From the NCBI GenBank assembly GCA_910578855.1, contig CAJTRV010000041.1, positions 1 through 11,609 on the forward strand: DNA of 11,609 bases. Direction: 5' to 3'. The first letter of the stretch is position 1. Each line of letters starts with the position of its first letter. This document shows positions 1-5,944 of the stretch, one piece after another. A program made the position numbers and the translations under genes. The stretch is from an uncultured Bacilli bacterium (GTDB lineage: Bacteria > Bacillota_I > Bacilli_A > RF39 > UBA660). A model generated the notes under the pieces. The model was not told the origin of the DNA and did no database searches. It was given only the letters and a program-made list of their open reading frames with translations.

Positions 1-153
1 CCTATCCCCCCCTATTTTTCGATTATATTGTCTACTTTTACTTGACTTATGCAATATAGCAAAATGAAGTTCATCGTAGAACACCTATCTTTTTATTAAA
101 TATTTTGCCTTTCCATCCAAATTTTTCCTTAAATTAACGCAATTAAAAACCAC

Positions 154-188
154 AAAAAAATACCATTCACTAGGAATGATATTTTTTT
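154..188 (-). terminator. Rho-independent terminator after the surface-protein gene
   Basis: Read on the minus strand, an 11-bp stem (arms at 174-184 and 158-168, one G-U pair) closes a 5-nt loop and runs into a T tract (complement of the A run 154-160). The mismatch seen on the plus strand (C163 against A179) becomes a G-U pair only in the minus transcript, which supports minus-strand use. It begins 9 bases past the stop codon of the surface-protein gene. The plus strand also has a T run after the stem, so some bidirectional activity is possible. Confidence 0.75.
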
Positions 189-192
189 AATG

Positions 193-1101
193 TTACTTCG
201 CTCGTAACACTTTTTTCGAACTAAGGGCGAGGGCACCAACTCCAGCAATTGCGAATCCAAAATAGGTTGTAATATTATCGTTCGTATTAGGGTTTTCATT
301 TATTGTTGTATCAGGTTTTGCTGATGGGGTTGTATCAGGTGTTGGGGTTGGCGTTGGAACTACTTCTTCCATTTCTTCTTCTTTCACAACTACCCCACTA
401 TTTGCTTCATTTGAAGTTGCTACGACTGTTCCATCCGTGTTCTTCAAGACTAACTTTTTCCCATCAACTGCAAGTTTCATCTCCGAATCTTTCATATTCG
501 CAACTACAACTTCACCTAAATTGTCATTGGTTGCAAGAACAAATGGATCTACTTGGTTTCCACGAATTGTTCCACTCATTACCATGGCTGGTTCATTGGT
601 TACAAAAGCACCTTTTCCAAACTCAATTCCATACGCATTATTCTCCATAGTAAGATCAAATACGACCAAGCCTCCACCATTAATTAAAACAGCACCATAA
701 CCCGAATTGGTAATTGTAACACCGACAAGTGCTACAATTCCTCCATCGTAAGCTTGAACACCATATTTTTTAGCTTGATCAAACTTAATATTTTCCAAGA
801 TAACTTCTGCACCATTCATTGCCGCTAAAATACTTCCATTTCCACCATCATTTACAAATGCGTCAGTTGCGCGAATAGTAAATCCAGCCCCATCAAGATG
901 TATTTCTTTCGATGCATATAATGGTGTCGTTATCTCAATATCATTTGTTAAAACAATATTACCACCATTTGCTAATGCACTCTGTAATTGCTCTTCACTC
1001 GCAACCTCGACCACATCTTCTTTAGCACATACATACATCATTGGTACAATAGCCATCATGATGGCCATGAATCCAATCATTTTTTTCCACTTTTTATTCA
1101 T
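193..1101 (-). CDS. Secreted beta-helix-like surface protein with C-terminal sortase sorting signal
   Basis: Predicted cell-wall-anchored surface protein of 302 aa, function unknown. Residues 1-26 form a signal peptide (basic MNKKWKK, hydrophobic core, likely signal peptidase I cut after V-C-A). Residues about 30-200 are short beta-strand repeats rich in Gly, Asn, Val and Ile (such as GGNIVL, GAEVILENIKF, GGIVALVGVTITN), the look of a right-handed parallel beta-helix as in pectate-lyase-like folds. A Pro/Thr linker (about 247-263, PTPTPTP) would span the wall. The C-terminus has NPNTN (270-274), a hydrophobic segment (about 280-293) and a basic tail (KK, LRAK), the three parts of a sorting signal. 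NPNTN resembles the sortase B-type NPQTN motif and the NPxTG motifs rather than LPXTG. Cys25 lacks a proper lipobox. No catalytic residues are recognisable. Divergent from the DUF368 gene, with its own promoter at 1181-1209 and an AAAGGA ribosome binding site. Confidence 0.8.
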   Translation of the reverse strand: MNKKWKKMIGFMAIMMAIVPMMYVCAKEDVVEVASEEQLQSALANGGNIVLTNDIEITTPLYASKEIHLDGAGFTIRATDAFVNDGGNGSILAAMNGAEVILENIKFDQAKKYGVQAYDGGIVALVGVTITNSGYGAVLINGGGLVVFDLTMENNAYGIEFGKGAFVTNEPAMVMSGTIRGNQVDPFVLATNDNLGEVVVANMKDSEMKLAVDGKKLVLKNTDGTVVATSNEANSGVVVKEEEMEEVVPTPTPTPDTTPSAKPDTTINENPNTNDNITTYFGFAIAGVGALALSSKKVLRAK

Positions 1102-1180
1102 AATTATTCATTTCCTTTCATATTACTATTAATGATTCACAACCCTAATTTGCTCGCTTCACCACCTACCCTATGCTCTC

Positions 1181-1209
1181 AGTATAGCACAGCTATTAGG
1201 GAAAGTAAA
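1181..1209 (-). promoter_or_regulatory. Promoter of the surface-protein gene
   Basis: On the minus strand, TTTACT (1209-1204) is followed after 17 bases by TATACT (1186-1181), preceded by TGC (1189-1187), giving an extended -10 element. It lies about 80 bases upstream of the ATG at 1101, so the mRNA would have a leader of some 70 nt. Found by eye. Confidence 0.6.
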
Positions 1210-1215
1210 TCGCGA

Positions 1216-1238
1216 AAAAACACAAATATTCTGTTTTT
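1216..1238. repeat. Inverted repeat between two divergent promoters
   Basis: AAAAACA (1216-1222) and TGTTTTT (1232-1238) form a 7-bp inverted repeat with a 9-base spacer. It lies between the -35 boxes of the divergent surface-protein (1204-1209) and DUF368 (1257-1262) promoters, where a regulator could act on both. The arms are mostly A/T runs, which arise often by chance in such DNA. Confidence 0.3.
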
Positions 1239-1256
1239 ATCAGATGAATATAAATG

Positions 1257-1285
1257 TTGTAAGAACTGTCAAAATTTGCTATAAT
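1257..1285 (+). promoter_or_regulatory. Extended -10 promoter of the DUF368 gene
   Basis: TTGTAA (1257-1262), a 17-base spacer, then TATAAT (1280-1285) preceded by TGC (1277-1279), a full extended -10. Transcription would start near 1292, leaving a leader of about 20 nt that holds the GGAGG ribosome binding site at 1301-1305. This also rules out the in-frame TTG at 1291 as the start codon. Confidence 0.8.
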
Positions 1286-1311
1286 GAACGTTGTATGATT
1301 GGAGGAAATAT

Positions 1312-2166
1312 ATGTTAAAAAATATCATTGGAGGAATAGCCGTTGGAATTGCCAACATTATTCCTGGAGTCAGCGGGGGAACTTTCATTGTTCTACTCGG
1401 ACTATTTGATCAATTAATGGAAAGTATTAGTAATATTTTTAATTTAAAGATCAAATTAAAAAACAAAAAAAACGATGCTATCTTTATCGCTCAATTTTTA
1501 TTAGGAGCAGCCATTGGTTTGATCGGATTTGCTAAAATATTGGAAGTTCTATTTGTTAAATTTGAAGTTCAAACATTATATTGGTTTATCGGTTTAATCT
1601 TATTATCCGTTCCGATGTTAAAACGAAAAGAAATGAATGGTGAAGGCATCAACTGGTTATTTTTAGCAATTGGGTTATTATTAATCGCTGGTCTTTCTTA
1701 CTTTTCACCTGGTGAAAGTGGAAACATCGTTCCCCTGGAAGAACTCGTTTCTAAGAATATGAATTTTGGATTTTGTCTAACCTTAGTTGGAATTGGAGCC
1801 ATAGGTGGCGCCAGTATGATGTTTCCTGGAGTAAGTGGTTCAATGGTACTCCTAGTTCTTGGATACTACCATTTATTTAAGGGATATGTTGCCCATGTAA
1901 CAAGCTTCGAGCCCATGATCCTTGTCGCTTTAATATTTATTGCCATTGGGGTTGGATTAGGAATCATCACGAGCGCAATGATTACCAATTATCTTTTAAA
2001 ACACTATAAACGTAATACGATGAGCTTTATCTTAGGCCTTATTATCATGAGCGCCATTGTCATTATCCCTGATGTCGCTTACACTGTTCCTATTATAATT
2101 AGTTCCATCGTCTGCTTCTTATTTGGAGCTACAGTTATTCTTATCTTTGACCGTTATAGCAATTAA
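1312..2166 (+). CDS. popT: DUF368 membrane protein, probable undecaprenyl-phosphate transporter (PopT type)
   Basis: Polytopic membrane protein of 284 aa belonging to the DUF368 family. Family members (PopT) were shown to return the lipid carrier undecaprenyl phosphate across the cytoplasmic membrane for reuse in peptidoglycan and teichoic acid synthesis; that role is taken from the family. The sequence shows the hallmark motif ANIIPGVSGGT at residues 14-24 and a second copy, FPGVSGS, at 171-177, consistent with an internally duplicated transporter, plus around eight hydrophobic segments. The start is ATG 1312: GGAGG at 1301-1305 is 6 bases upstream, and the promoter places the transcript start near 1292. 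A TTG at 1291 in the same frame would add seven residues but falls at the transcription start. Single-gene unit ending in a terminator shared with the converging GNAT gene. Family call firm; gene symbol by function, moderate. Confidence 0.88.
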   Translation: MLKNIIGGIAVGIANIIPGVSGGTFIVLLGLFDQLMESISNIFNLKIKLKNKKNDAIFIAQFLLGAAIGLIGFAKILEVLFVKFEVQTLYWFIGLILLSVPMLKRKEMNGEGINWLFLAIGLLLIAGLSYFSPGESGNIVPLEELVSKNMNFGFCLTLVGIGAIGGASMMFPGVSGSMVLLVLGYYHLFKGYVAHVTSFEPMILVALIFIAIGVGLGIITSAMITNYLLKHYKRNTMSFILGLIIMSAIVIIPDVAYTVPIIISSIVCFLFGATVILIFDRYSN

Positions 2167-2193
2167 AAAAATCTACCACCGTAGATTTTTTTT
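2165..2193. terminator. Bidirectional terminator between DUF368 and GNAT genes
   Basis: ATCTAC (2171-2176), loop CACC, GTAGAT (2181-2186), with an A run on the left (2165-2170) and a T run on the right (2186-2193). Both strands therefore give a stem followed by a U tract, serving the two convergent genes that end at 2166 and 2199. The stem can extend through the flanking A/T pairs. Confidence 0.88.
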
Positions 2194-2198
2194 AACCC

Positions 2199-2474
2199 TT
2201 ATTTCTGCTTCAATAAATATTGCTTCTCGGGATGGCGCTCGAACCATGCTCTCGCATAAGAACAAGTTGCTACACAAGTTAATTTTCTCGTCTCTAATAC
2301 GGTTACAAGTGTTTCCATCAAACGCCTACCTAAACCATGACCTCGATAGGCTGGGCTGACATAAGTGTGATCAATCACAACGACATCTTCCTGAAAATTC
2401 ACAAATGTCACATAGGCAATAGCGACATCTCCCTCGATGATTGAAATCTTATTTGCTTCGATTACCTGTTTCAT
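2199..2474 (-). CDS. Small GNAT-family N-acetyltransferase (YjdJ-like)
   Basis: A 91-aa single-domain protein resembling the short GCN5-related acetyltransferases (Pfam Acetyltransf_CG type, YjdJ-like), which are about 90-100 aa, so this is full length. The acetyl-CoA pyrophosphate loop is RGHGLGRRL (about residues 44-52), preceded by the strand VVVIDHTYVSPAY. The C-terminal stretch TCSYARAWFERHPE matches the family's Cys-Ser/Pro-Tyr/Phe and RHPE signature. Substrate is unknown and cannot be read from the sequence. It lies 50 bases downstream of frr, with a frr terminator in between, so it may be expressed by read-through or from an unseen promoter. Start ATG has AGGA a few bases upstream (short spacing). 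Ends at the bidirectional terminator. Confidence 0.85.
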   Translation of the reverse strand: MKQVIEANKISIIEGDVAIAYVTFVNFQEDVVVIDHTYVSPAYRGHGLGRRLMETLVTVLETRKLTCVATCSYARAWFERHPEKQYLLKQK

Positions 2475-2510
2475 TCTTCCTACTTTCTTTTTAATTATTG
2501 TTCAATAAAC

Positions 2511-2542
2511 AAAAAATGAATTGACTAAACACTCATCAATTC
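2511..2542 (-). terminator. Rho-independent terminator overlapping the frr stop codon
   Basis: On the minus strand GAATTGA (2542-2536), an 11-base loop containing the frr TAG stop, then TCAATTC (2524-2518), one A, and six T (2516-2511). The 7-bp stem is AT-rich, so termination may be partial and allow some expression of the downstream acetyltransferase. Confidence 0.65.
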
Positions 2543-3070
2543 GTTTTCTTTTCTTTTTAACGTTTCATCAACGACGCGATTATACTTGCTAATTAAATCT
2601 TGAACATCATCATTCCCAGCCTTCTTCTCATCTTCAGGCATCTCTGATTTCTTAATTTCATTATTCGCATCCTGACGAACATTCCGTAAAGCAATGCGAC
2701 AATCCTCCGCAATTCCTTTCGCTTGTTTCACATAATCTCTTCTTGTTTCCTCAGTCAAAGCAGGAATGTTTAAGATAATCACTTCACCATTGTTATTAGG
2801 GGTAAGACCAAGATTGGCTTCAAAAATAGCTTTTTCAATCGCTCCTAAACAAGATTTATCAAATGGCTTGATCTGTAATTGGCGAGCCTCAGGAATTGAG
2901 ATCGTAGCTAATTGTTGTAACGGAGTTGGTGCCCCATAGTATTCTACAGATACCCCACTTAAAATAGCTGGATTGGCCCGCCCTGCTCGAATATTGGTAA
3001 GCCGTTTTTCCAGATTCGCTAGTGCTTGCTCCATCTTCGCCTCGGCAGTTAATAATATTTCATCTAACAT
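2525..3070 (-). CDS. frr: Ribosome recycling factor
   Basis: RRF, 181 aa (family about 185), acts in the cytosol with EF-G to split the post-termination ribosome and free the mRNA and tRNA. The long helical domain I sequence is present: the N-terminal motif LEKRLTNIRAGRANPAIL (about residues 20-37), the YYGAPTPLQQLA segment that leads into the small domain II, and the C-terminal helix ending KYNRVVDETLKRKENEL. The ATG at 3070 has AAAGGAG eight bases upstream and a near-consensus promoter behind it. In many Bacillota frr follows rpsB, tsf and pyrH; here it starts its own transcript and is divergent from a DUF1846 gene, so it is uncoupled from pyrH. An essential gene in studied bacteria. Identification is secure. 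Confidence 0.97.
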   Translation of the reverse strand: MLDEILLTAEAKMEQALANLEKRLTNIRAGRANPAILSGVSVEYYGAPTPLQQLATISIPEARQLQIKPFDKSCLGAIEKAIFEANLGLTPNNNGEVIILNIPALTEETRRDYVKQAKGIAEDCRIALRNVRQDANNEIKKSEMPEDEKKAGNDDVQDLISKYNRVVDETLKRKENELMSV

Positions 3071-3094
3071 AGTTCATTCTCCTTTTTCTTCTAT

Positions 3095-3124
3095 ATTATA
3101 CATAAAATCACTTTATAGTGTCAA
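3095..3124 (-). promoter_or_regulatory. Consensus promoter of frr
   Basis: TTGACA (3124-3119), 18-base spacer, TATAAT (3100-3095), both hexamers perfect, on the minus strand. Transcription would start near 3088, leaving a leader of under 20 nt before the frr ATG. A small inverted repeat (CACT-4-AGTG, 3109-3120) overlaps the -35 side; it may be chance. Confidence 0.85.
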
Positions 3125-3176
3125 TTCTATTATATGATTATATTGGGATATTTCATCGTATTCTTACAAATTTTCA

Positions 3177-3205
3177 TTAACAATTATCAAATATTATGAT
3201 ATGAT
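3177..3205 (+). promoter_or_regulatory. Probable promoter of the DUF1846 gene
   Basis: TTAACA (3177-3182), 17-base spacer, TATGAT (3200-3205). It is 30 bases upstream of the ATG at 3235, whose ribosome binding site is GGGAG at 3224-3228. A second TATGAT at 3195-3200 overlaps but has no well-spaced -35. Confidence 0.6.
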
Positions 3206-3234
3206 TAAATGGTAATAATAATAGGGAGTAGAAA

Positions 3235-4716
3235 ATGAAAAAAGGATTTAATAACAAACAATATGTTGCCAAACAAAGTAAAAAAATTAAAGAAAAAATT
3301 AAACAATTTGATAAATTGTATCTAGAATTTGGAGGTAAATTATTCGATGATTACCACGCTAGTCGCGTCTTACCAGGATTCGAACCCGATTCAAAGATTA
3401 AAATGCTAGCTGAATTAAAAGATATTACAGAAATTGTCATATGTATTAATGCTGGTGATATTGAACGAAAGAAAATGCGTGCTGATTATGGAATTACCTA
3501 TGATATGGAAGTTCTACGATTAATCGATGCTTTTAAGGGTCTTGGTTTAGAAGTCAATAGTGTTGTAATCACCCTTTATCAAGGTCAACCAGGAGCTACA
3601 AAATTTAAAGAACAATTAGAACGAAGAAATGTTAAAACCTATATCCATACCCCAACCAAGGGATATCCAACCGATGTTGATGTCATCGTTAGTAATGAAG
3701 GATATGGAGCTAGTGCCTATATTGAAACGACTAAGCCTCTCGTTGTCGTAACCGCTCCAGGGCCTGCTAGTGGTAAACTCGCTACTTGTCTATCACAACT
3801 CTATCACGAACATAGACATGGTATCAAAGCAGGATACGCCAAGTATGAGACCTTTCCTGTATGGGACATTCCTTTAAAACATCCGTTAAATGTCGCCTAT
3901 GAAGCTGCAACTGCTGACTTAAAAGATGTTAACATGATCGATTCGTTTCATTTAGATACCTATGGTATTCCAGCGGTGAACTATAATCGTGATCTTGAAG
4001 TCTTTCCCGTTTTAAAAGCCATTCTCTATAAAATTACCGGTACCGACATCTATCATTCCCCTACTGATATGGGGGTCAATATGATTGGTTCTTGTATCGA
4101 TGATGATGAACTAGTTATAAAAGCTAGTAAACAGGAAATTATAAGACGCTACTATAAAGCAATCTGTGATGCGAAAACAGGAAATGGTGAAAAGGAAACA
4201 GCTCGTCGCATTAAAGTGTTGATGAACGAACTAGAAATTGATCCCAAACAGGAGCGCCCAATAATTTCCGTTGCCAATGAAAAAAGTAAATGTGAGGACC
4301 TACCAGTAATTGCCTTAGCACTACCGAATGGCCAGATTGTAACCGGAAAGAAAACCGACCTCTTAAGTCCCGCTAGTAGTCTTATTCTCAATGCGATTAA
4401 AGCGTTAACCAATATTCCCGATGAAGTCTTCTTGCTGTCACCTAGTGTACTAGAACCAATCCTAAATTTAAAACCAAACATCGGGCAAATGTCACAATCC
4501 CTTAGCTTACAAGAAGTACTGATTGCCCTCAGCATCTGTTCGGTTACCAACCCTATTATCGAAAAAGCCCTTTGTAACCTTAAACAATTGAAAGGCTGTG
4601 AGGCCCATGCCTCATTCATGGTCTATAATGGCGACCTAAATGCCCTACGACAACTTAAAATCAATCTGACCTGTGAGCCAATCTTCTATTCGAACAATTT
4701 ATTTATGAATGATTAA
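3235..4716 (+). CDS. DUF1846 / UPF0371 family protein
   Basis: A 493-aa cytosolic protein of the conserved DUF1846 (UPF0371) family, whose members are about 490-505 aa, so it appears intact. Biochemical function is not established. Recognition rests on the N-terminal block (KLYLEFGGKLFDDYHASRVLPGF) and on the Gly-rich loop APGPASGKLATCLSQLYH at about residues 174-191, which looks like a nucleotide- or phosphate-binding loop but does not fit the exact Walker A pattern. Other conserved-looking blocks are IHSTP-like HSPTDMGVNMIG and the VWDIPLKHP segment. No signal peptide or membrane segment. Single-gene unit: own promoter, GGGAG ribosome binding site seven bases from ATG, and a terminator 21 bases after the stop. 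It is divergent from frr and convergent with the heat-shock operon. Family call firm, function unknown. Confidence 0.88.
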   Translation: MKKGFNNKQYVAKQSKKIKEKIKQFDKLYLEFGGKLFDDYHASRVLPGFEPDSKIKMLAELKDITEIVICINAGDIERKKMRADYGITYDMEVLRLIDAFKGLGLEVNSVVITLYQGQPGATKFKEQLERRNVKTYIHTPTKGYPTDVDVIVSNEGYGASAYIETTKPLVVVTAPGPASGKLATCLSQLYHEHRHGIKAGYAKYETFPVWDIPLKHPLNVAYEAATADLKDVNMIDSFHLDTYGIPAVNYNRDLEVFPVLKAILYKITGTDIYHSPTDMGVNMIGSCIDDDELVIKASKQEIIRRYYKAICDAKTGNGEKETARRIKVLMNELEIDPKQERPIISVANEKSKCEDLPVIALALPNGQIVTGKKTDLLSPASSLILNAIKALTNIPDEVFLLSPSVLEPILNLKPNIGQMSQSLSLQEVLIALSICSVTNPIIEKALCNLKQLKGCEAHASFMVYNGDLNALRQLKINLTCEPIFYSNNLFMND

Positions 4717-4736
4717 AAAGGCGAAATAACTTTATT

Positions 4737-4757
4737 CACCCTAATGGGTGTTTTTTT
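4737..4757 (+). terminator. Rho-independent terminator of the DUF1846 gene
   Basis: CACCC (4737-4741), loop TAAT, GGGTG (4746-4750), then seven T (4751-4757). The minus strand lacks a T tract after the stem, so it acts for the plus strand only. Confidence 0.88.
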
Positions 4758-4780
4758 ATAACAAATCCTCTCTTATATCC

Positions 4781-4813
4781 AAAAACGATGGGCTTATGAT
4801 CGCTCATCGTTTT
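4781..4813 (-). terminator. Terminator of the heat-shock operon, overlapping the dnaJ end
   Basis: On the minus strand AAAACGATG (4813-4805) pairs with CATCGTTTT (4790-4782), and the inner part can extend by GC/GC past one mismatch. Five T (4785-4781) follow the GC-containing part of the stem. The dnaJ TAA stop (4796-4794) lies in the loop, so the last codons of dnaJ double as the terminator. The plus strand also has a short T run, so it may back up the DUF1846 terminator. Confidence 0.75.
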
Positions 4814-5924
4814 CAATTACAAATTGATCAAATTGTTTAAATTCACTCGCTTCGTTTAATTTCGTACTTGCTAGCTTATCGAGTAACTTCTTTTGTTCAC
4901 GCGATAATTTCTTTGGTGTAATAACGTTAATTAGAACATACATATCCCCTGATCGTTTGGTATTGACATCTTTGATTCCTTTTCCTTTTAACCGATGTTT
5001 ATCATTGGTATCACTGCCCGCTGGAATCGTCAATCTGACATTTCCATGAAGGGTTGGAATCTCTTTTTTACATCCCAAAGCAGCTTCTGTAATCGTAATC
5101 GGTACTCGCAAATAGATATCATTCTCATCACGGATAAAGAACTTATGCTCTGCTACTCGGAACTCAAGATATACATCACCATTTGGTCCGCCGTTACTAC
5201 CAGCTTCTCCTTTTCCAGGAATACGCAGTTGGTTTCCAGTATCAACACCGGCCGGTACTTTCACAGCCAGTGTTTTATGAACGCGTTCTTTTCCTTTGCC
5301 GTGACAATGACGGCAGGTCTCTTCAAACGTATGGCCAGTTCCCCCACAAGTAGAACAAGCACTCTTACTCATAAACGTTCCAAACATCGTATGTTGTTCG
5401 CTGGTCACCGTTCCACTACCATGACAAGTAGGACAGGTAGTTTCCCCATGTCCCCCTTTTCCATGGCATTCCTGACAATCTTCCATCACATTTAAGTCAA
5501 GCTCTTTTTCACAACCAAAGACCGCTTCTTCAAAGGTTAAATTCATTCGAATTAAGGTGTCATTTCCCTTACGTGGTCGATTGCCAGCTCGGGAATTACC
5601 ACCACCAAAGTTAAAACCAAATCCGCCACCAAAGATATCACCAAAAATATCAGAGAAGTCGAAGTCAGAGAAATCAAATCCTCCAGCACCACCAGCTCCT
5701 CCTTGGAAAGCCGCATGACCAAACTGATCATATTGGCGACGTTTTTCTGGATCACTTAATACCGCATATGCTTCTTGGGCCTCTTTAAATTTTTCGGCAG
5801 CATTGTCCTCTTTCGAAACATCAGGATGATACTTCTTCGCTAGTTTCCGAAAAGCACTTTTTATCTCTTTATCAGAAGCACCCTTGCTAACACCAAGGAC
5901 TTCATAATAATCTTTTTTATTCAT
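4794..5924 (-). CDS. dnaJ: Chaperone DnaJ (Hsp40), type A
   Basis: Co-chaperone that delivers unfolded clients to DnaK and stimulates its ATPase. All canonical parts are present in 376 aa: J-domain with the HPD motif at residues 33-35; Gly/Phe-rich region (about 73-110, FGDIFGGGFGFNFGGG); four zinc-binding repeats CQECHGKG (from 150), CPTCHGSG, CSTCGGTG and CRHCHGKG (204-211), which bind two zinc ions; then the two beta-sandwich substrate-binding domains and a C-terminal dimerisation region. The start has AAGGGAAGTGAT just upstream. It is the last gene of the operon, only 20 bases after pepF, so it depends on transcription through pepF unless a hidden promoter exists. In Bacillus-type operons dnaJ directly follows dnaK; the intervening pepF is unusual. 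Identification is secure. Confidence 0.98.
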   Translation of the reverse strand: MNKKDYYEVLGVSKGASDKEIKSAFRKLAKKYHPDVSKEDNAAEKFKEAQEAYAVLSDPEKRRQYDQFGHAAFQGGAGGAGGFDFSDFDFSDIFGDIFGGGFGFNFGGGNSRAGNRPRKGNDTLIRMNLTFEEAVFGCEKELDLNVMEDCQECHGKGGHGETTCPTCHGSGTVTSEQHTMFGTFMSKSACSTCGGTGHTFEETCRHCHGKGKERVHKTLAVKVPAGVDTGNQLRIPGKGEAGSNGGPNGDVYLEFRVAEHKFFIRDENDIYLRVPITITEAALGCKKEIPTLHGNVRLTIPAGSDTNDKHRLKGKGIKDVNTKRSGDMYVLINVITPKKLSREQKKLLDKLASTKLNEASEFKQFDQFVIENDERS

Positions 5925-5944
5925 AACATCACTTCCCTTATTTT

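Noticed and set aside
1..153. Left-edge non-coding stretch checked for promoters and small genes
   Set aside because: TTGACT at 42-47 has no matching -10, TATAAT on the minus strand (27-22) has no matching -35, and no short gene with a ribosome binding site was seen.
1018..1035. Lipoprotein signal at Cys25 of the surface protein
   Set aside because: The residues before Cys are M-Y-V; a lipobox needs a small residue (G, A or S) at -1. A signal peptidase I site and C-terminal sorting signal fit better.
1291..1311. TTG start adding seven residues to the DUF368 protein
   Set aside because: It coincides with the predicted transcription start, and its codons are themselves the GGAGG ribosome binding site for ATG 1312.
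4152..4619. 155-codon open frame antisense to the DUF1846 gene
   Set aside because: No ribosome binding site or recognisable domain; lies wholly inside a well-supported conserved gene.
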